Shown: positions 44,414 through 53,102 of the stretch, one piece after another | Position numbering within the stretch: the first letter of the stretch is position 1 | Layout: every line of letters starts with the position of its first letter | Assembly (NCBI GenBank): GCA_024275115.1 | Contig: JAJRZT010000098.1 | Location: 62,001 to 126,000 of the forward strand | DNA: 64,000 nt | Direction of reading: 5' to 3' | Source: Gammaproteobacteria bacterium | Lineage (GTDB): Bacteria; Pseudomonadota; Gammaproteobacteria; UBA6429; Thiohalophilaceae | Program-made: the position numbers and the translations under genes | Notes under the pieces: generated by a model | Told to the model about the DNA's origin: nothing | Database searches by the model: none | What the model saw: only the letters and a program-made list of their open reading frames with translations

Positions 44414-44800
44414 TTATTCTTTTTTGTTTAGTAACTCAATTTCATAGCCATCAGGATCTTTTACAAAGGCAATAATGGTTGTGCCTGCATTCATTGGTCC
44501 GGCCTCACGAATAATGTTGCCGCCCTGTTGTTTTATTTTGTCACAGGCCGCATATACATCATCCACTTCAATGGCTAAATGGCCAAAGCCATTACCGAGT
44601 TCGTATTTGTCGGTGTCCCAGTTGTGGGTAAGTTCAATTACGCTGTTGTCTTTTTCATCGCCGTAACCGACAAAGGCGAGGGTGAACTTGCCATCGGGGT
44701 AGTCTTTTTGCCGCAATAATTGCATACCGAGTATTTCAGTATAAAACTGAATTGATTTTTCCAGATGACCAACGCGGATCATGGTGTGAAGTAGTCGCAT
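44414..44800 (-). CDS. gloA: Lactoylglutathione lyase (glyoxalase I)
   Basis: A 128-residue glyoxalase I, converting the methylglyoxal-glutathione hemithioacetal to S-lactoylglutathione. The metal ligands fall at H5, E56, H74 and E122, the same numbers as in E. coli GloA ([24 protein letters not shown]). Length and family pattern are normal, suggesting a Ni-type enzyme. It follows the flippase-like gene by 13 bp. A glyoxalase II-like protein is encoded at 58.9 kb. Confidence 0.96.
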   Translation of the reverse strand: MRLLHTMIRVGHLEKSIQFYTEILGMQLLRQKDYPDGKFTLAFVGYGDEKDNSVIELTHNWDTDKYELGNGFGHLAIEVDDVYAACDKIKQQGGNIIREAGPMNAGTTIIAFVKDPDGYEIELLNKKE

Positions 44801-44813
44801 AGTTTGTGGCCTT

Positions 44814-45803
44814 TTAATTTATTTCCTGTTCTAACTTTAACTTTTTTTCGAAGCTTAATACAAGTGCTGCACCAAAGCCTAAAGCCACGGCAAACCAGAG
44901 GGTGGACAAACGGCTAATAAGTGCTGCGGCAATGGCGGTTGCAGTATCGGCACCCAATAATGTGAGTAGTAGTGTCATGACTGCTTCGGTCGTACCAATG
45001 CCACCGGGAATAAAACTGGCAGCACCGGCCAGTAAGCTAATAGCGTAAATGCCAATACTTTGTTGCAAGGTTATATCGATATTAAGTGTTGTTAAGATAA
45101 AGTAAAACGCCAGCCCCTGAACAAGCCATGCAGTGCTGCCAAGCAGTAATCCGAGGTAGATGGGTTTATAAGCAAACAGTGTTCTGGCGGTGGTAAATAG
45201 GTGGCTTAAATGTTGTAGCAGTGCACGTGCAGGTTGCCAGAATATTGTATTTGCGGCAGCACTGAAAGCACGAGTGACAAAAGTTTGTCGCAGTAGTGGT
45301 ATAAAACTGACGACAACAGCAGCGCTGACAATGACAAAATAATGGTAATTGTGAGTGCCATCTTCAAATTGAAGTACTAACAGGCTAAGCAAGGCAATCA
45401 CAACTACATCCAGAAAACGCTCGGTAAAAAACATAGCCAGTGAACGGGTATAGGGAACAGCATGTTGTGCAAGGTAAGTGGAACGAATGGTTTCACCAAC
45501 CTTTGCGGGGGTAAGGGTGAGCGCAAAGCCGGCCATATAATATAAAAAGTGCAGCGTTAAAGGGATGGAGTGTGTCAGGTAACGTAAATAATAGTGCCAG
45601 CGGATAAAGCGAAGCAGATAGTTGCTAAAAGAGCAGCCCAGAATTAGTAGCCAACTGAATAGGCTCATCTTTGCAAAGGCCGAAAATACTTTTTCAGGGT
45701 CGGCAAATAAGACCATTGCAATGTATAACACGCAAACAAAAATAAGAATAATGGATAAGTTATGCTTATTTTTTATTAATAATGTGTGAATGATGGATAG
45801 CAT
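44814..45803 (-). CDS. Flippase-like membrane protein (UPF0104 / LPG synthase TM family)
   Basis: A 329-residue integral membrane protein of the lysylphosphatidylglycerol synthase transmembrane / UPF0104 family, with about eight helices. Family markers are [59 protein letters not shown] and [22 protein letters not shown]. It lacks the catalytic aminoacyltransferase part, so a transport or flipping role for lipids is likely. First gene of a pair with gloA. Confidence 0.88.
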   Translation of the reverse strand: MLSIIHTLLIKNKHNLSIILIFVCVLYIAMVLFADPEKVFSAFAKMSLFSWLLILGCSFSNYLLRFIRWHYYLRYLTHSIPLTLHFLYYMAGFALTLTPAKVGETIRSTYLAQHAVPYTRSLAMFFTERFLDVVVIALLSLLVLQFEDGTHNYHYFVIVSAAVVVSFIPLLRQTFVTRAFSAAANTIFWQPARALLQHLSHLFTTARTLFAYKPIYLGLLLGSTAWLVQGLAFYFILTTLNIDITLQQSIGIYAISLLAGAASFIPGGIGTTEAVMTLLLTLLGADTATAIAAALISRLSTLWFAVALGFGAALVLSFEKKLKLEQEIN

Positions 45804-45942
45804 TATAATTTCTATTGCTTTAATTGGCGTGATTTTTGCTATTACTATTTTTAGTCATAGTATTATAAGTAATGGTAATTAAACAATGGAATATAGCATG
45901 CAATGGATCAATGGGCATAGCCCTCGGCAGAGCAAGGAAATT

Positions 45943-46380
45943 ATGCGTCACTATATCCGGCACCCAGTCGATATTCCTATCGAAGTGATTCCGGAAAATA
46001 GTCCGTTGGCTTTGTCTCACAGCGTTGGCGCTGCGGTAAAAATTGAAAAAATGGAAAATGTCAGTTTTGGTGGACTCATGTTTCAGTCTGCTATTCCATA
46101 CGCTCAAAATAAAGTGATGCGGGTAAAAATAAGCAGTGTGAACCCTGAGTTTGATGCACATGCAACGGTAAGCTGGTGTTGTAAGTCCGGCAAATACTAT
46201 TTAGTCGGGCTGGAATTTACGGATAAAGACAGTGAATTTAAAATACGTATGGTCGAGCAGGTTTGCCATATTATGCATTATCGAAAGCATATTTTTGCAA
46301 CCGAAGGTCGGGAATTAGACAGTGGTGAAGCTGCAAGAGAATGGATTGCACAATATGCGGCAGATTTTCCAAAACAGTAG
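45943..46380 (+). CDS. PilZ domain protein, putative c-di-GMP receptor
   Basis: A 145-residue PilZ protein. The start at 45943 has a gcaagga site 6 bp upstream; the ORF start at 45886 has none. Both c-di-GMP motifs are intact: RHYIR (RxxxR) at the N terminus and NVSFGG (N/DxSxxG) near residue 46. It ends with a helical tail of about 40 residues (MVEQVCHIMHYRKHIFATEG). It is a likely effector for the window's c-di-GMP enzymes, but the output is unknown. Confidence 0.9.
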   Translation: MRHYIRHPVDIPIEVIPENSPLALSHSVGAAVKIEKMENVSFGGLMFQSAIPYAQNKVMRVKISSVNPEFDAHATVSWCCKSGKYYLVGLEFTDKDSEFKIRMVEQVCHIMHYRKHIFATEGRELDSGEAAREWIAQYAADFPKQ

Positions 46381-46494
46381 GGTTGCGCTACACGAAATGG
46401 CTTTAGATATAGTTATTGTTCGGTTTTTCGCGGTATAATCACCTTAATGTTTTAAACTTACCAGGCTTAAATTTATTATTTTAGGGGATTTGTG

Positions 46495-46803
46495 ATGGCA
46501 ACAACGGTTGATGAGCTAACTGTAAATTATGAAGAAGATGGTCGCATTGTTTCAAAAGAATTAGACAAGGTTATCCTGACGAAAGGTGCCTGGTCGACTA
46601 TTATTTTTCGTTATCAGGATTTAGATCGCAAAACGGATGAGTTTGGTCCGGATAAATTCAGTATTCGCCGTTATCAGAAGCGCAATGGTGAGTATCAGTA
46701 TAAATCGAAATTTAATATCTCAAGCCGCGATCAGGCCACTAAGGTGGTGAATGCGTTAAATACCTGGTTAGCAGAAGAGCCTGATGATAAAGCCGAAAAG
46801 TAA
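46495..46803 (+). CDS. Small conserved protein, unknown
   Basis: A 102-residue soluble protein; the ATG at 46495 follows a tagggga site. The fold looks beta-rich at the start (LTVNYEEDGRIVSKELDKVILTKGAWSTIIFRYQDLD) with charged helices at the end. The pattern GAWSTIIFRYQDLDRKTDEFGPDKFSIRRYQKRNGEYQYKSKFN looks conserved, but I cannot name the family. A TATAAT at 46434-46439 may belong to its promoter. Confidence 0.7.
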   Translation: MATTVDELTVNYEEDGRIVSKELDKVILTKGAWSTIIFRYQDLDRKTDEFGPDKFSIRRYQKRNGEYQYKSKFNISSRDQATKVVNALNTWLAEEPDDKAEK

Positions 46804-46831
46804 ACCTGAAAAAACAGGGTAGTGAGTAACG

Positions 46832-48331
46832 CTAGCTGTGTGTAAAATGTACCTGTTCTGTATCAAGGCTTTGTGCCATAAAAAAAGAATGGGCAAATTC
46901 GGTTAGTGACTCAGGAATAGCGGAATAAATATCTACATTGGCCAGATCGACATGGTCTTTTATCAGGCTTGAAAGACAGGCTGAAAATACATCCTGACTC
47001 GGTGTTTCGTTGTGACTAAGATGGGCAACATTGATTGCGGTATATTTAAAATTATCCAGTGCATCATTCCATGCACGGCAAATATTATGCAGGTAAGGTT
47101 TTTCGGCCTGGGTGTTAATCCAGTAAAAATGAATATATTCGGCTGCTTCCAGGCTAAGTGCATTTTCAATTAAACTTTTAACTGGAGCAAATCCGGTATC
47201 CACCGCGATAAAAATAATCGGTTTCGTTGAATCTTTATCTAATACAAAGTGGCCACTTGGGCCGTCTACTTTTACGGTGTCACCGGTTTTTAATTCATTA
47301 TTAAGGCAGTGGCTAAAGGGTGAGCTATTGTTTTCAATGTGGAACTGGATAAAAGACTCATCACACGGGCAGCTTGCTATGGGTAATGTTGCTATAATTT
47401 TGTCTTTTAATTTAAGTTCAACTTCCTGACCAGCTAAAAAACGCAGCCGTTTTGTTCGTTGCGTTTTTAATGTAAGCACAGAGACATACTTGTTTAGCGG
47501 TTCTATTTTCTTTACTTTTGTAGACAGTGACTGTTGTGGAATATCTTCTTCGCTGCCTGCAATTTCGGCTTCAATTTCAATATCGGTAACGGCGGTATTC
47601 GAGCACATTAAAAAATAGTTTTGAGTTTTTTCTGCCTCAGGAAAAGCATATTCATGCTGCTTTGTTTTTTCAATTTTCCCGGAGATGAGTTTTGCCTTGC
47701 ACTTGCCGCAATTACCATTGCTACAACCATAATTGAGTGCACTCCCTGTCGTTAATCCGGCTTCAAGGATAGAATTTTTTCCTTCGACAAAATACTCAAG
47801 CCCGCTGGGAATAATATGTACCTGGGCGGCCATAATGCGTAACAAGTCATCTTTTTGTATTAACGGCGCTATTTGCGGGGTATTGGTTGTGATGTTTTTA
47901 TCCGTCTTGTTTAGCCATTCTGTCAGCGATTTATAAATAGTAGCAGCATCATTATTTTTATTTGACTGTTCTGCAATATGGTCTTGTAATTTATCAAGTA
48001 ATTGTTCGTTGTGGTATAGCGCTATTTTGGTTTCGGCTAATTCTTTACTTAAGTTAGCAAGGCGTGACGCAAGTGTGGCTGTATCGGGTGTAATCAGCTT
48101 TTGAAATTTTGCATAGCGGGCACGCTTAAGTGCATTGGCGATAAATTCTTCGATTCGTTCAAACATCTCATCTTTTTCAATCTCGGAATCCGGGTATAGT
48201 TTTACAAGTTGTGAGAGTTTGATCTTGCCTTCAAAACTGGTGAGTTCACCATTTTGAATATGCTTCTGGATAATACCGCGGGGTACACCTACAATGGATG
48301 CGGCTCGTGATGCTGAAAGTAGTCTGGCCAT
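46832..48331 (-). CDS. HTH-like N terminus + [2Fe-2S] ferredoxin + FNR-type reductase fusion
   Basis: A 499-residue fusion. ATG 48331 (MARLLSASRAASIVGVPRG) has an aaggaattt site; the earlier start at 48403 is rejected. Residues 1-50 resemble a MerR/excisionase-like helix-turn-helix (SRAASIVGVPRGIIQKHIQNGELTSFEGKIKLSQLVKLYP). A helical coiled-coil linker (55-150) follows. A plant-type ferredoxin domain has ligands in YGCSNGNCGKCKAK near 201-209 plus a later MCSN. The C-terminal 240 residues are an FNR reductase with GDTVKVDGPSGHFVL and FIAVDTGFAPVKSL; the usual RxYS flavin motif is LPIAS. A redox-responsive regulator or electron-transfer protein is possible; no oxygenase partner is adjacent. 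Confidence 0.82.
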   Translation of the reverse strand: MARLLSASRAASIVGVPRGIIQKHIQNGELTSFEGKIKLSQLVKLYPDSEIEKDEMFERIEEFIANALKRARYAKFQKLITPDTATLASRLANLSKELAETKIALYHNEQLLDKLQDHIAEQSNKNNDAATIYKSLTEWLNKTDKNITTNTPQIAPLIQKDDLLRIMAAQVHIIPSGLEYFVEGKNSILEAGLTTGSALNYGCSNGNCGKCKAKLISGKIEKTKQHEYAFPEAEKTQNYFLMCSNTAVTDIEIEAEIAGSEEDIPQQSLSTKVKKIEPLNKYVSVLTLKTQRTKRLRFLAGQEVELKLKDKIIATLPIASCPCDESFIQFHIENNSSPFSHCLNNELKTGDTVKVDGPSGHFVLDKDSTKPIIFIAVDTGFAPVKSLIENALSLEAAEYIHFYWINTQAEKPYLHNICRAWNDALDNFKYTAINVAHLSHNETPSQDVFSACLSSLIKDHVDLANVDIYSAIPESLTEFAHSFFMAQSLDTEQVHFTHS

Positions 48332-48474
48332 AAATTCCTTATAATATGCAAGATTAAAGTGTTTTTTTGCGTGAGTTCTTATATATTGGTACATATATAT
48401 CAATTGTCAAATCGTCCTTTCTTTAGAAAAGAAGCTACACTGGTATAAGCGCTGGTATTAATATGGGTATCTAC

Positions 48475-49896
48475 ATGGAAAGGTTCGGGATCATTTCTTT
48501 GCTTTTTGTTGCAGCCGTTATGGTGAATATGGCAAATGCGGCGCTGCCCGATCTTGAATTTAGTTTGCATAAGAACGGGCCTGCAAATATTGAACGTGCC
48601 AATAGTGGCCCAACCCTGCTTGTTATTGGAGGCATCCAGGGGGATGAGCCGGGTGGCTTTACTGCGGCTTCATTACTGGTGACACACTACAAGATTACAG
48701 CAGGACAGGTCTGGATTGTTCCTAATCTGAACTTTGAAAGTATTATAAAAAGATCCCGTGGTGTGTACGGCGATATGAACAGGAAGTTTTCAAAATTAAA
48801 GCAAACCGATCCTGAATTTGAAACAGTTCAAAAAATAAAGCAAATTATCACTTCACCGGATGTCGATATTATCTTAAATCTGCACGATGGCAGTGGTTTT
48901 TATAACGAGCAATATATTGATGCCCTGCATAACCCGCGACGCTGGGGGCAAAGTCTTATTATTGATCAGGCCAAAATTGAAATGCCTGGTATTGGGATAT
49001 CAGGTATTGAAAATACAGAAGCAGGGTCAGTCCAGTTCAATCATTTAGAACAATTAGGTCGGCAGGTTGTTGCTGATGTTAATGCTGCTATTCCGCAAAC
49101 GCTTCACCAGTATCGTTTGAAAAACACACATACTGCACTTGGCAACAAAGAAATGGAGAAAACACTCACCTATTTTGCCATTAACCACGCAAAACCAGCT
49201 TTCGGTGTTGAAGCAAGTAAACATTTTTTAACGCATAAACGTGCCTATTACCATTTGCTGGTATTAGAAGGTTTTATGAACAATATAGGTATTAAATTTG
49301 AGCGCAAATTTAATTTAGCTGAGGCTGATATTAAAAAAGCGATGTACGATAAGTTGCAGCTTGCCTTTTATAATAAGAAAATAGTTCTAGATGTTGCCAA
49401 TGCGCGTAAAAGATTAAATTATGTGCCACTAAAAAAGAATGCAGATATTGCCTATATTTCCGGTAATCCATTGGTTGCGGTTGTGAGTAAAAATAACCGT
49501 TTTAATGTGCGTTATGGTAATCGAAACTTAACTTCGCTTAAACCGTCATATTTTGAGTATGATGATTCTCTGGAAGACATTAAAATATCCGTCGATGGAA
49601 ATATCAAAAGTATTAGTTTGGGTAGTACGGTTGATGTACAACAGGATTTTAACGTTCACTCAATAGCTGGTTATCGTGTTAATGTGATTGGTTTTACCCG
49701 CAAAGGGGTGAGAGATGAAAGTAACCAGACCATTAAATTAAAAAATATACGAAGTCGTTTTTCTGTGGATAAACAATCAAAAATATTTCGGGTAGAGATT
49801 TATCAGGGAAAGAGATACTGTGGTATGATTTTAGTGCGCTTTAATGCCTTAAAACAAACAACCTTAATAGACAACGAAAGCCATTCAATAGCATAA
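48475..49896 (+). CDS. M99-type (Csd4-like) murein carboxypeptidase
   Basis: A protein of about 473 residues with a signal peptide (MERFGIISLLFVAAVMVNMANA). The catalytic domain resembles M99 peptidases (Csd4/Pgp1 of Helicobacter and Campylobacter), which trim murein tripeptides to dipeptides and control cell shape. The zinc site reads GGIQGDEPGG, with Gln in the place where most M14 enzymes have His, as in Csd4. HDGSGFYNEQYID and the FGVEASKHFL region follow. C-terminal beta-rich domains cover about 290-473. ATG 48475 fits the signal peptide; 48463 is also possible. It is followed by the FliB-like gene after 38 bp. Confidence 0.83.
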   Translation: MERFGIISLLFVAAVMVNMANAALPDLEFSLHKNGPANIERANSGPTLLVIGGIQGDEPGGFTAASLLVTHYKITAGQVWIVPNLNFESIIKRSRGVYGDMNRKFSKLKQTDPEFETVQKIKQIITSPDVDIILNLHDGSGFYNEQYIDALHNPRRWGQSLIIDQAKIEMPGIGISGIENTEAGSVQFNHLEQLGRQVVADVNAAIPQTLHQYRLKNTHTALGNKEMEKTLTYFAINHAKPAFGVEASKHFLTHKRAYYHLLVLEGFMNNIGIKFERKFNLAEADIKKAMYDKLQLAFYNKKIVLDVANARKRLNYVPLKKNADIAYISGNPLVAVVSKNNRFNVRYGNRNLTSLKPSYFEYDDSLEDIKISVDGNIKSISLGSTVDVQQDFNVHSIAGYRVNVIGFTRKGVRDESNQTIKLKNIRSRFSVDKQSKIFRVEIYQGKRYCGMILVRFNALKQTTLIDNESHSIA

Positions 49897-49934
49897 AGAA
49901 ATAAGAACCGAAAAATAATAACAGGGTTACATTG

Positions 49935-51209
49935 ATGTCTGAATTACTTTCTTTGCCTTATATGCAACAGTTTAAATGTATAGCGGATAAGTGTGAAGAT
50001 ACTTGTTGTCAGCATTGGCAGGTTAGAATAGATAAAGCACACTATCAGAGTATGCTGGAATGGGTAGGTGAGAACCCGTTACAGAAAAAACTTTTTTCTA
50101 CCTCCGTATTGTTAAATGAATCAAATATTGCATCGGATAAAAGTTATGCTTATATCCAAATGGATGATAATGGCTATTGTCCTTATTTAAACCCACAACA
50201 GCAATGCACCCTTCATATAAAGAAAGGAATTGATATTCTTTCTGATATTTGCGCCTTTTATCCAAGAATTATTACCGAAAAAAATTCAGTGCTGGAACTG
50301 AGTGGTGCTTTATCCTGTCCGGAAGTGGTTCGTTTGTGCTTGTCAGCCGACATTAACAGCCATGTTATGTTAAGCGCGGATAATGCCATTCTCCCACCAA
50401 GAGAAGATGTACCTGTTCATCGCACATTAATTACAGATGATAATAGTTCGGTTTATGAAATCCATTTTGAAAAAGTACAACAAACATTTATCGATATTAT
50501 CCGTATGGTTGATTGCGATTATTTTACTCGATTATATATTTTAGCGAGTTACTCACATTCAATTTCAACCATCTATTTTGATCATTGTCTTTCACTGGAT
50601 TCAGACGCGCTTGAAAATTACCGTCTGCATGTATTCGACCCGGACTATAAGCAGTCCGTTAATCACTTTATGGGACAGTATGAAAATGATCAGCCTCTTG
50701 CCTGTATTGTGATTTATTCGGTATTGTTATTAAAGCAGCAACAGGCGCCGGACGAAAAATTATCTACAATGGTTGCGGAGGTTTTTAATGAGTATGCGCA
50801 GCAGTTAGGCTTTTCAAGTTATAAGGATATTGAAAATGCAGCTGATTATGCCACTGTATTTCAAAAACGATATCAGATGTTTTCCAATAATGTTCACCAT
50901 CAGATTGAAGATTATTTAACTAAATATTTGTTAAACTGTTTTTACCGTGAATGGTTTATTACGATGCCTAACGCATTTATTTATATTCAGATGTTGCTGG
51001 TACGGGTTGCTATTATTCGCTTTATTATTTATAGCCGTATTTTACCCGGAATGACGGCGGAGCAAATTAAAGAAATATCTGTCGAAGTGATTTATCAGTT
51101 TGCTCGCGCGGTTGATCATAACCTGCCTTTTTTGCAGGTTGTGTATGAAGCTTTAAATGAGCAGCAAATGTTACATTTTGACTATTCAACGCCGCTTATT
51201 AAATTTTAA
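49935..51209 (+). CDS. FliB-like lysine N-methylase family protein
   Basis: A 424-residue protein of the FliB family of flagellin lysine-N-methylases. The N-terminal cysteine motif FKCIADKCEDTCCQHWQVRID and later DDNGYCPYLNPQQQCTLHIKKG...CAFYP and GALSCPEVVRLC match the family, whose cysteines probably bind an iron-sulfur cluster. The ATG at 49935 follows an acaggg site. No flagellar gene lies in this window, so the target protein may be something else. It may be cotranscribed with the M99 peptidase. Confidence 0.87.
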   Translation: MSELLSLPYMQQFKCIADKCEDTCCQHWQVRIDKAHYQSMLEWVGENPLQKKLFSTSVLLNESNIASDKSYAYIQMDDNGYCPYLNPQQQCTLHIKKGIDILSDICAFYPRIITEKNSVLELSGALSCPEVVRLCLSADINSHVMLSADNAILPPREDVPVHRTLITDDNSSVYEIHFEKVQQTFIDIIRMVDCDYFTRLYILASYSHSISTIYFDHCLSLDSDALENYRLHVFDPDYKQSVNHFMGQYENDQPLACIVIYSVLLLKQQQAPDEKLSTMVAEVFNEYAQQLGFSSYKDIENAADYATVFQKRYQMFSNNVHHQIEDYLTKYLLNCFYREWFITMPNAFIYIQMLLVRVAIIRFIIYSRILPGMTAEQIKEISVEVIYQFARAVDHNLPFLQVVYEALNEQQMLHFDYSTPLIKF

Positions 51210-51327
51210 ACCTTTCTTATTGTATGTCATTAAATTCTTCTTTTATTATCAGTCTGTTACGTGAATACAGCACTTTTTGTTAAATATTGATAAAATAGCA
51301 GGCCTATATGGTAGTCCGAGGTTTGTG

Positions 51328-51720
51328 ATGGAAGAATTAAGTAAAGAAGACAGTTTGTCATTAACAAAAATGATAATCGGCATTCTTGAAAGCTGGGGTT
51401 TGAATGCTCGCCAGCAACACACCTTGTTAGCTTTTTCGAATAAGGTTCCTATTCGTGGCATGCGCCGCTTCCAGCAAGATCGTGCATTTCCTGATGAAGC
51501 TGAACTGAATAGCCGGGTAGAGCATATTGTGGGCATTCATCATGCCTTGCATACAACCTATCCACATAACCCGGCGATGGGTGCATTATGGATTAAAACA
51601 AGTAATAAACGTTTTAACAATCAGTCACCGATTAAATTGATGCTCGAAGAAGGGACAAAGGGTGTTGAGCGAGTTCGGTCGCATCTGGATTGTGCTTATG
51701 ACTGGCAGGTAAACCCGTAA
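51328..51720 (+). CDS. MbcA/ParS/Xre antitoxin-like protein without an adjacent toxin
   Basis: A 130-residue protein. The start MEELSKEDSLSLTKMIIGILESWGLN at 51328 follows gtccgagg; the ORF start at 51277 is less likely. The helical N terminus and the C-terminal domain (SRVEHIVGIHHALHTTYPHNPAMGALWIKTSNKRFNNQSPIKLMLEEGTKGVERVRSHLDCAYDW) match the MbcA/ParS toxin-binding (DUF2384-like) family. No RES-type toxin gene is beside it; the next genes are on the other strand. It is probably a solitary chromosomal version. Confidence 0.82.
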   Translation: MEELSKEDSLSLTKMIIGILESWGLNARQQHTLLAFSNKVPIRGMRRFQQDRAFPDEAELNSRVEHIVGIHHALHTTYPHNPAMGALWIKTSNKRFNNQSPIKLMLEEGTKGVERVRSHLDCAYDWQVNP

Positions 51721-51741
51721 CGCCACAGCAATATCATCGTT

Positions 51742-52203
51742 TTATTTTTTTCGGCTTTTACGTTTAGGTCGACCTTCATAGTTTACAATCGAACGCACCA
51801 GGTTTTCATAGGGAAGGCATTGGATAGTATGGTGTTTATTTAAGCTGTCAGTGAGTAAAGTATAAATATCCTCTATCTTTTTGCCTTTTCCTATTTCGAC
51901 ATTATTGTCTAATGCTAAGCCAATAATACTGCCCATCTGAACTTTTATTTCCTTAGCATGGGGGAGTGGGCCGCTGTGATTTTGTAACTTCAGTGCGAAT
52001 AAAGATTTAGAACGTAAGATTTGCAAAAAGGAAGTGCAAAGATTGCAAGCATCTTGTGCGTGACATGCAACCGCCTCTCGGTCGGCTAAGCGGATTTTAT
52101 TTGCCTGATGGCAACTTGTCTGGCGGCTGTTAATGGCTTTTTCATAAACACACTGGCGTGTGATGATATTTCGATAGGTGTTACGGTACTGATCTTCGTC
52201 CAT
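51742..52203 (-). CDS. Unknown protein with cysteine motif
   Basis: A 153-residue soluble protein that I do not recognise. It has five cysteines in its N-terminal half, with the spaced motif CHAQDACNLC near 68-78 that could bind a metal. The C-terminal end is very basic (GRPKRKSRKK). No signal peptide or membrane segment. It lies 15 bp after the 79-residue gene and is probably cotranscribed. It converges on the MbcA/ParS-like gene. Confidence 0.55.
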   Translation of the reverse strand: MDEDQYRNTYRNIITRQCVYEKAINSRQTSCHQANKIRLADREAVACHAQDACNLCTSFLQILRSKSLFALKLQNHSGPLPHAKEIKVQMGSIIGLALDNNVEIGKGKKIEDIYTLLTDSLNKHHTIQCLPYENLVRSIVNYEGRPKRKSRKK

Positions 52204-52218
52204 GTGATAGTAATCTAT

Positions 52219-52458
52219 TTATTTTTCCCACTCTTTTACAACAGTATCTGGTCGTTTTTCATGTAAGCGTTCTTCAGCTTCAATGACATTGTCGGCAAAA
52301 ATAATTCGGTATGTAATATCGGGGTCAGCTTCCGTTTCTACCCGTCGTTCTTTTGCCTTTTGTTTAGCTTCTTTATATATTTTATACTCACCAACTTGTT
52401 CAATATTTTTCACAAGGTTTGAAACACTGGGTAACATTTTATAAAGAAAATAGGGCAT
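52219..52458 (-). CDS. Small conserved protein, unknown
   Basis: A 79-residue protein with a charged helical centre (YKEAKQKAKERRVETEADPDITYRIIFADNVIEAEERLHEKRPDTVVKEWEK). The pattern of ITYRIIFADNVIEAEERLxEKRxxxVxxEWEK looks conserved among small gammaproteobacterial proteins. Function unknown. It starts with MPYFLYKMLPSVSNL and leads the 153-residue gene on the same strand. Confidence 0.65.
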   Translation of the reverse strand: MPYFLYKMLPSVSNLVKNIEQVGEYKIYKEAKQKAKERRVETEADPDITYRIIFADNVIEAEERLHEKRPDTVVKEWEK

Positions 52459-52574
52459 GGCAACAGAACCTCGGTTAATGGATTATGGTAGATTGCAGTA
52501 ATAATACTTATTTTAGATGGTTTTAGTGAATTATTGAAGTATCCTCAAGGTGATAGAGTAGCTTACAATAAGAT

Positions 52575-52970
52575 ATGAACGATAAGGCTATTAAAAACAA
52601 ACATTTGCTATCAATTGTTGAGTTGGGTGGTTACCCTGATTTCAGTAAGGTTTACAAACAGTATGGGCTGGAAACCGAAACAACCAGCTCGATGCGTAAA
52701 GCAGTTAAACTTCTTAAAAAAACATCACCGGACATTATAGTTGCAGAATTTAATTATCAGTCAGATTTTCGTGATAGAACCAGCAACCTTGAGACTTTGT
52801 TGGCGGTATTGCAGAAGAAACCGCAAGTAAAACTGATTATCTTTTATGAAAAAGAATTTTCTCACCAGTTTGAGCGAGTAACCAGCCGCTTTGACCTGCC
52901 TTTTACTCTACCTTTCCCGATTGACGAACCTGCTTTATCTAAAATGGTACAACGCTGTCTTGCTGATTAA
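52575..52970 (+). CDS. Receiver-like protein lacking key residues
   Basis: A 131-residue protein with a CheY-like alternation of strands and helices: LLSIVELGGYPDFSKVYKQYGLETETTSSMRKAVKLLKKTSPDIIVAEFNYQSDF, then KLIIFYEKEF and LPFTLPFPIDEPALSKMV. The phospho-acceptor aspartate position in DIIVAEFNY is Glu, and the acidic pair at the N terminus is absent. It is probably a degenerate receiver or a Rossmann-like protein. Its stop codon lies at the edge of repeat copy B. Confidence 0.55.
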   Translation: MNDKAIKNKHLLSIVELGGYPDFSKVYKQYGLETETTSSMRKAVKLLKKTSPDIIVAEFNYQSDFRDRTSNLETLLAVLQKKPQVKLIIFYEKEFSHQFERVTSRFDLPFTLPFPIDEPALSKMVQRCLAD

Positions 52971-53091
52971 ATCTAAATTCCCCGTCCACTTGCGGCGGGC
53001 ACAAAACCGTTGGGGTTTCCAAAGGGGAGTAGCGGAGCTCTCCCTCATTGGACATCAGTGGGGTGGATACCCCGTTGACGATATATAATTG
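52966..53091 (-). repeat. 127-bp dispersed repeat, copy B
   Basis: The reverse complement of this stretch matches 17078-17205. Differences are few and mostly in the ggcgagctccgcttc region. It fills the whole gap between the convergent receiver-like and thioredoxin-HEAT genes, and overlaps the last codons of the former. GGGGT/ACCCC and GGGAG/CTCCC hairpins may let it terminate transcription. It carries no ORF. Confidence 0.85.
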
Positions 53092-53102
53092 ATTCTGTAC
53101 CG

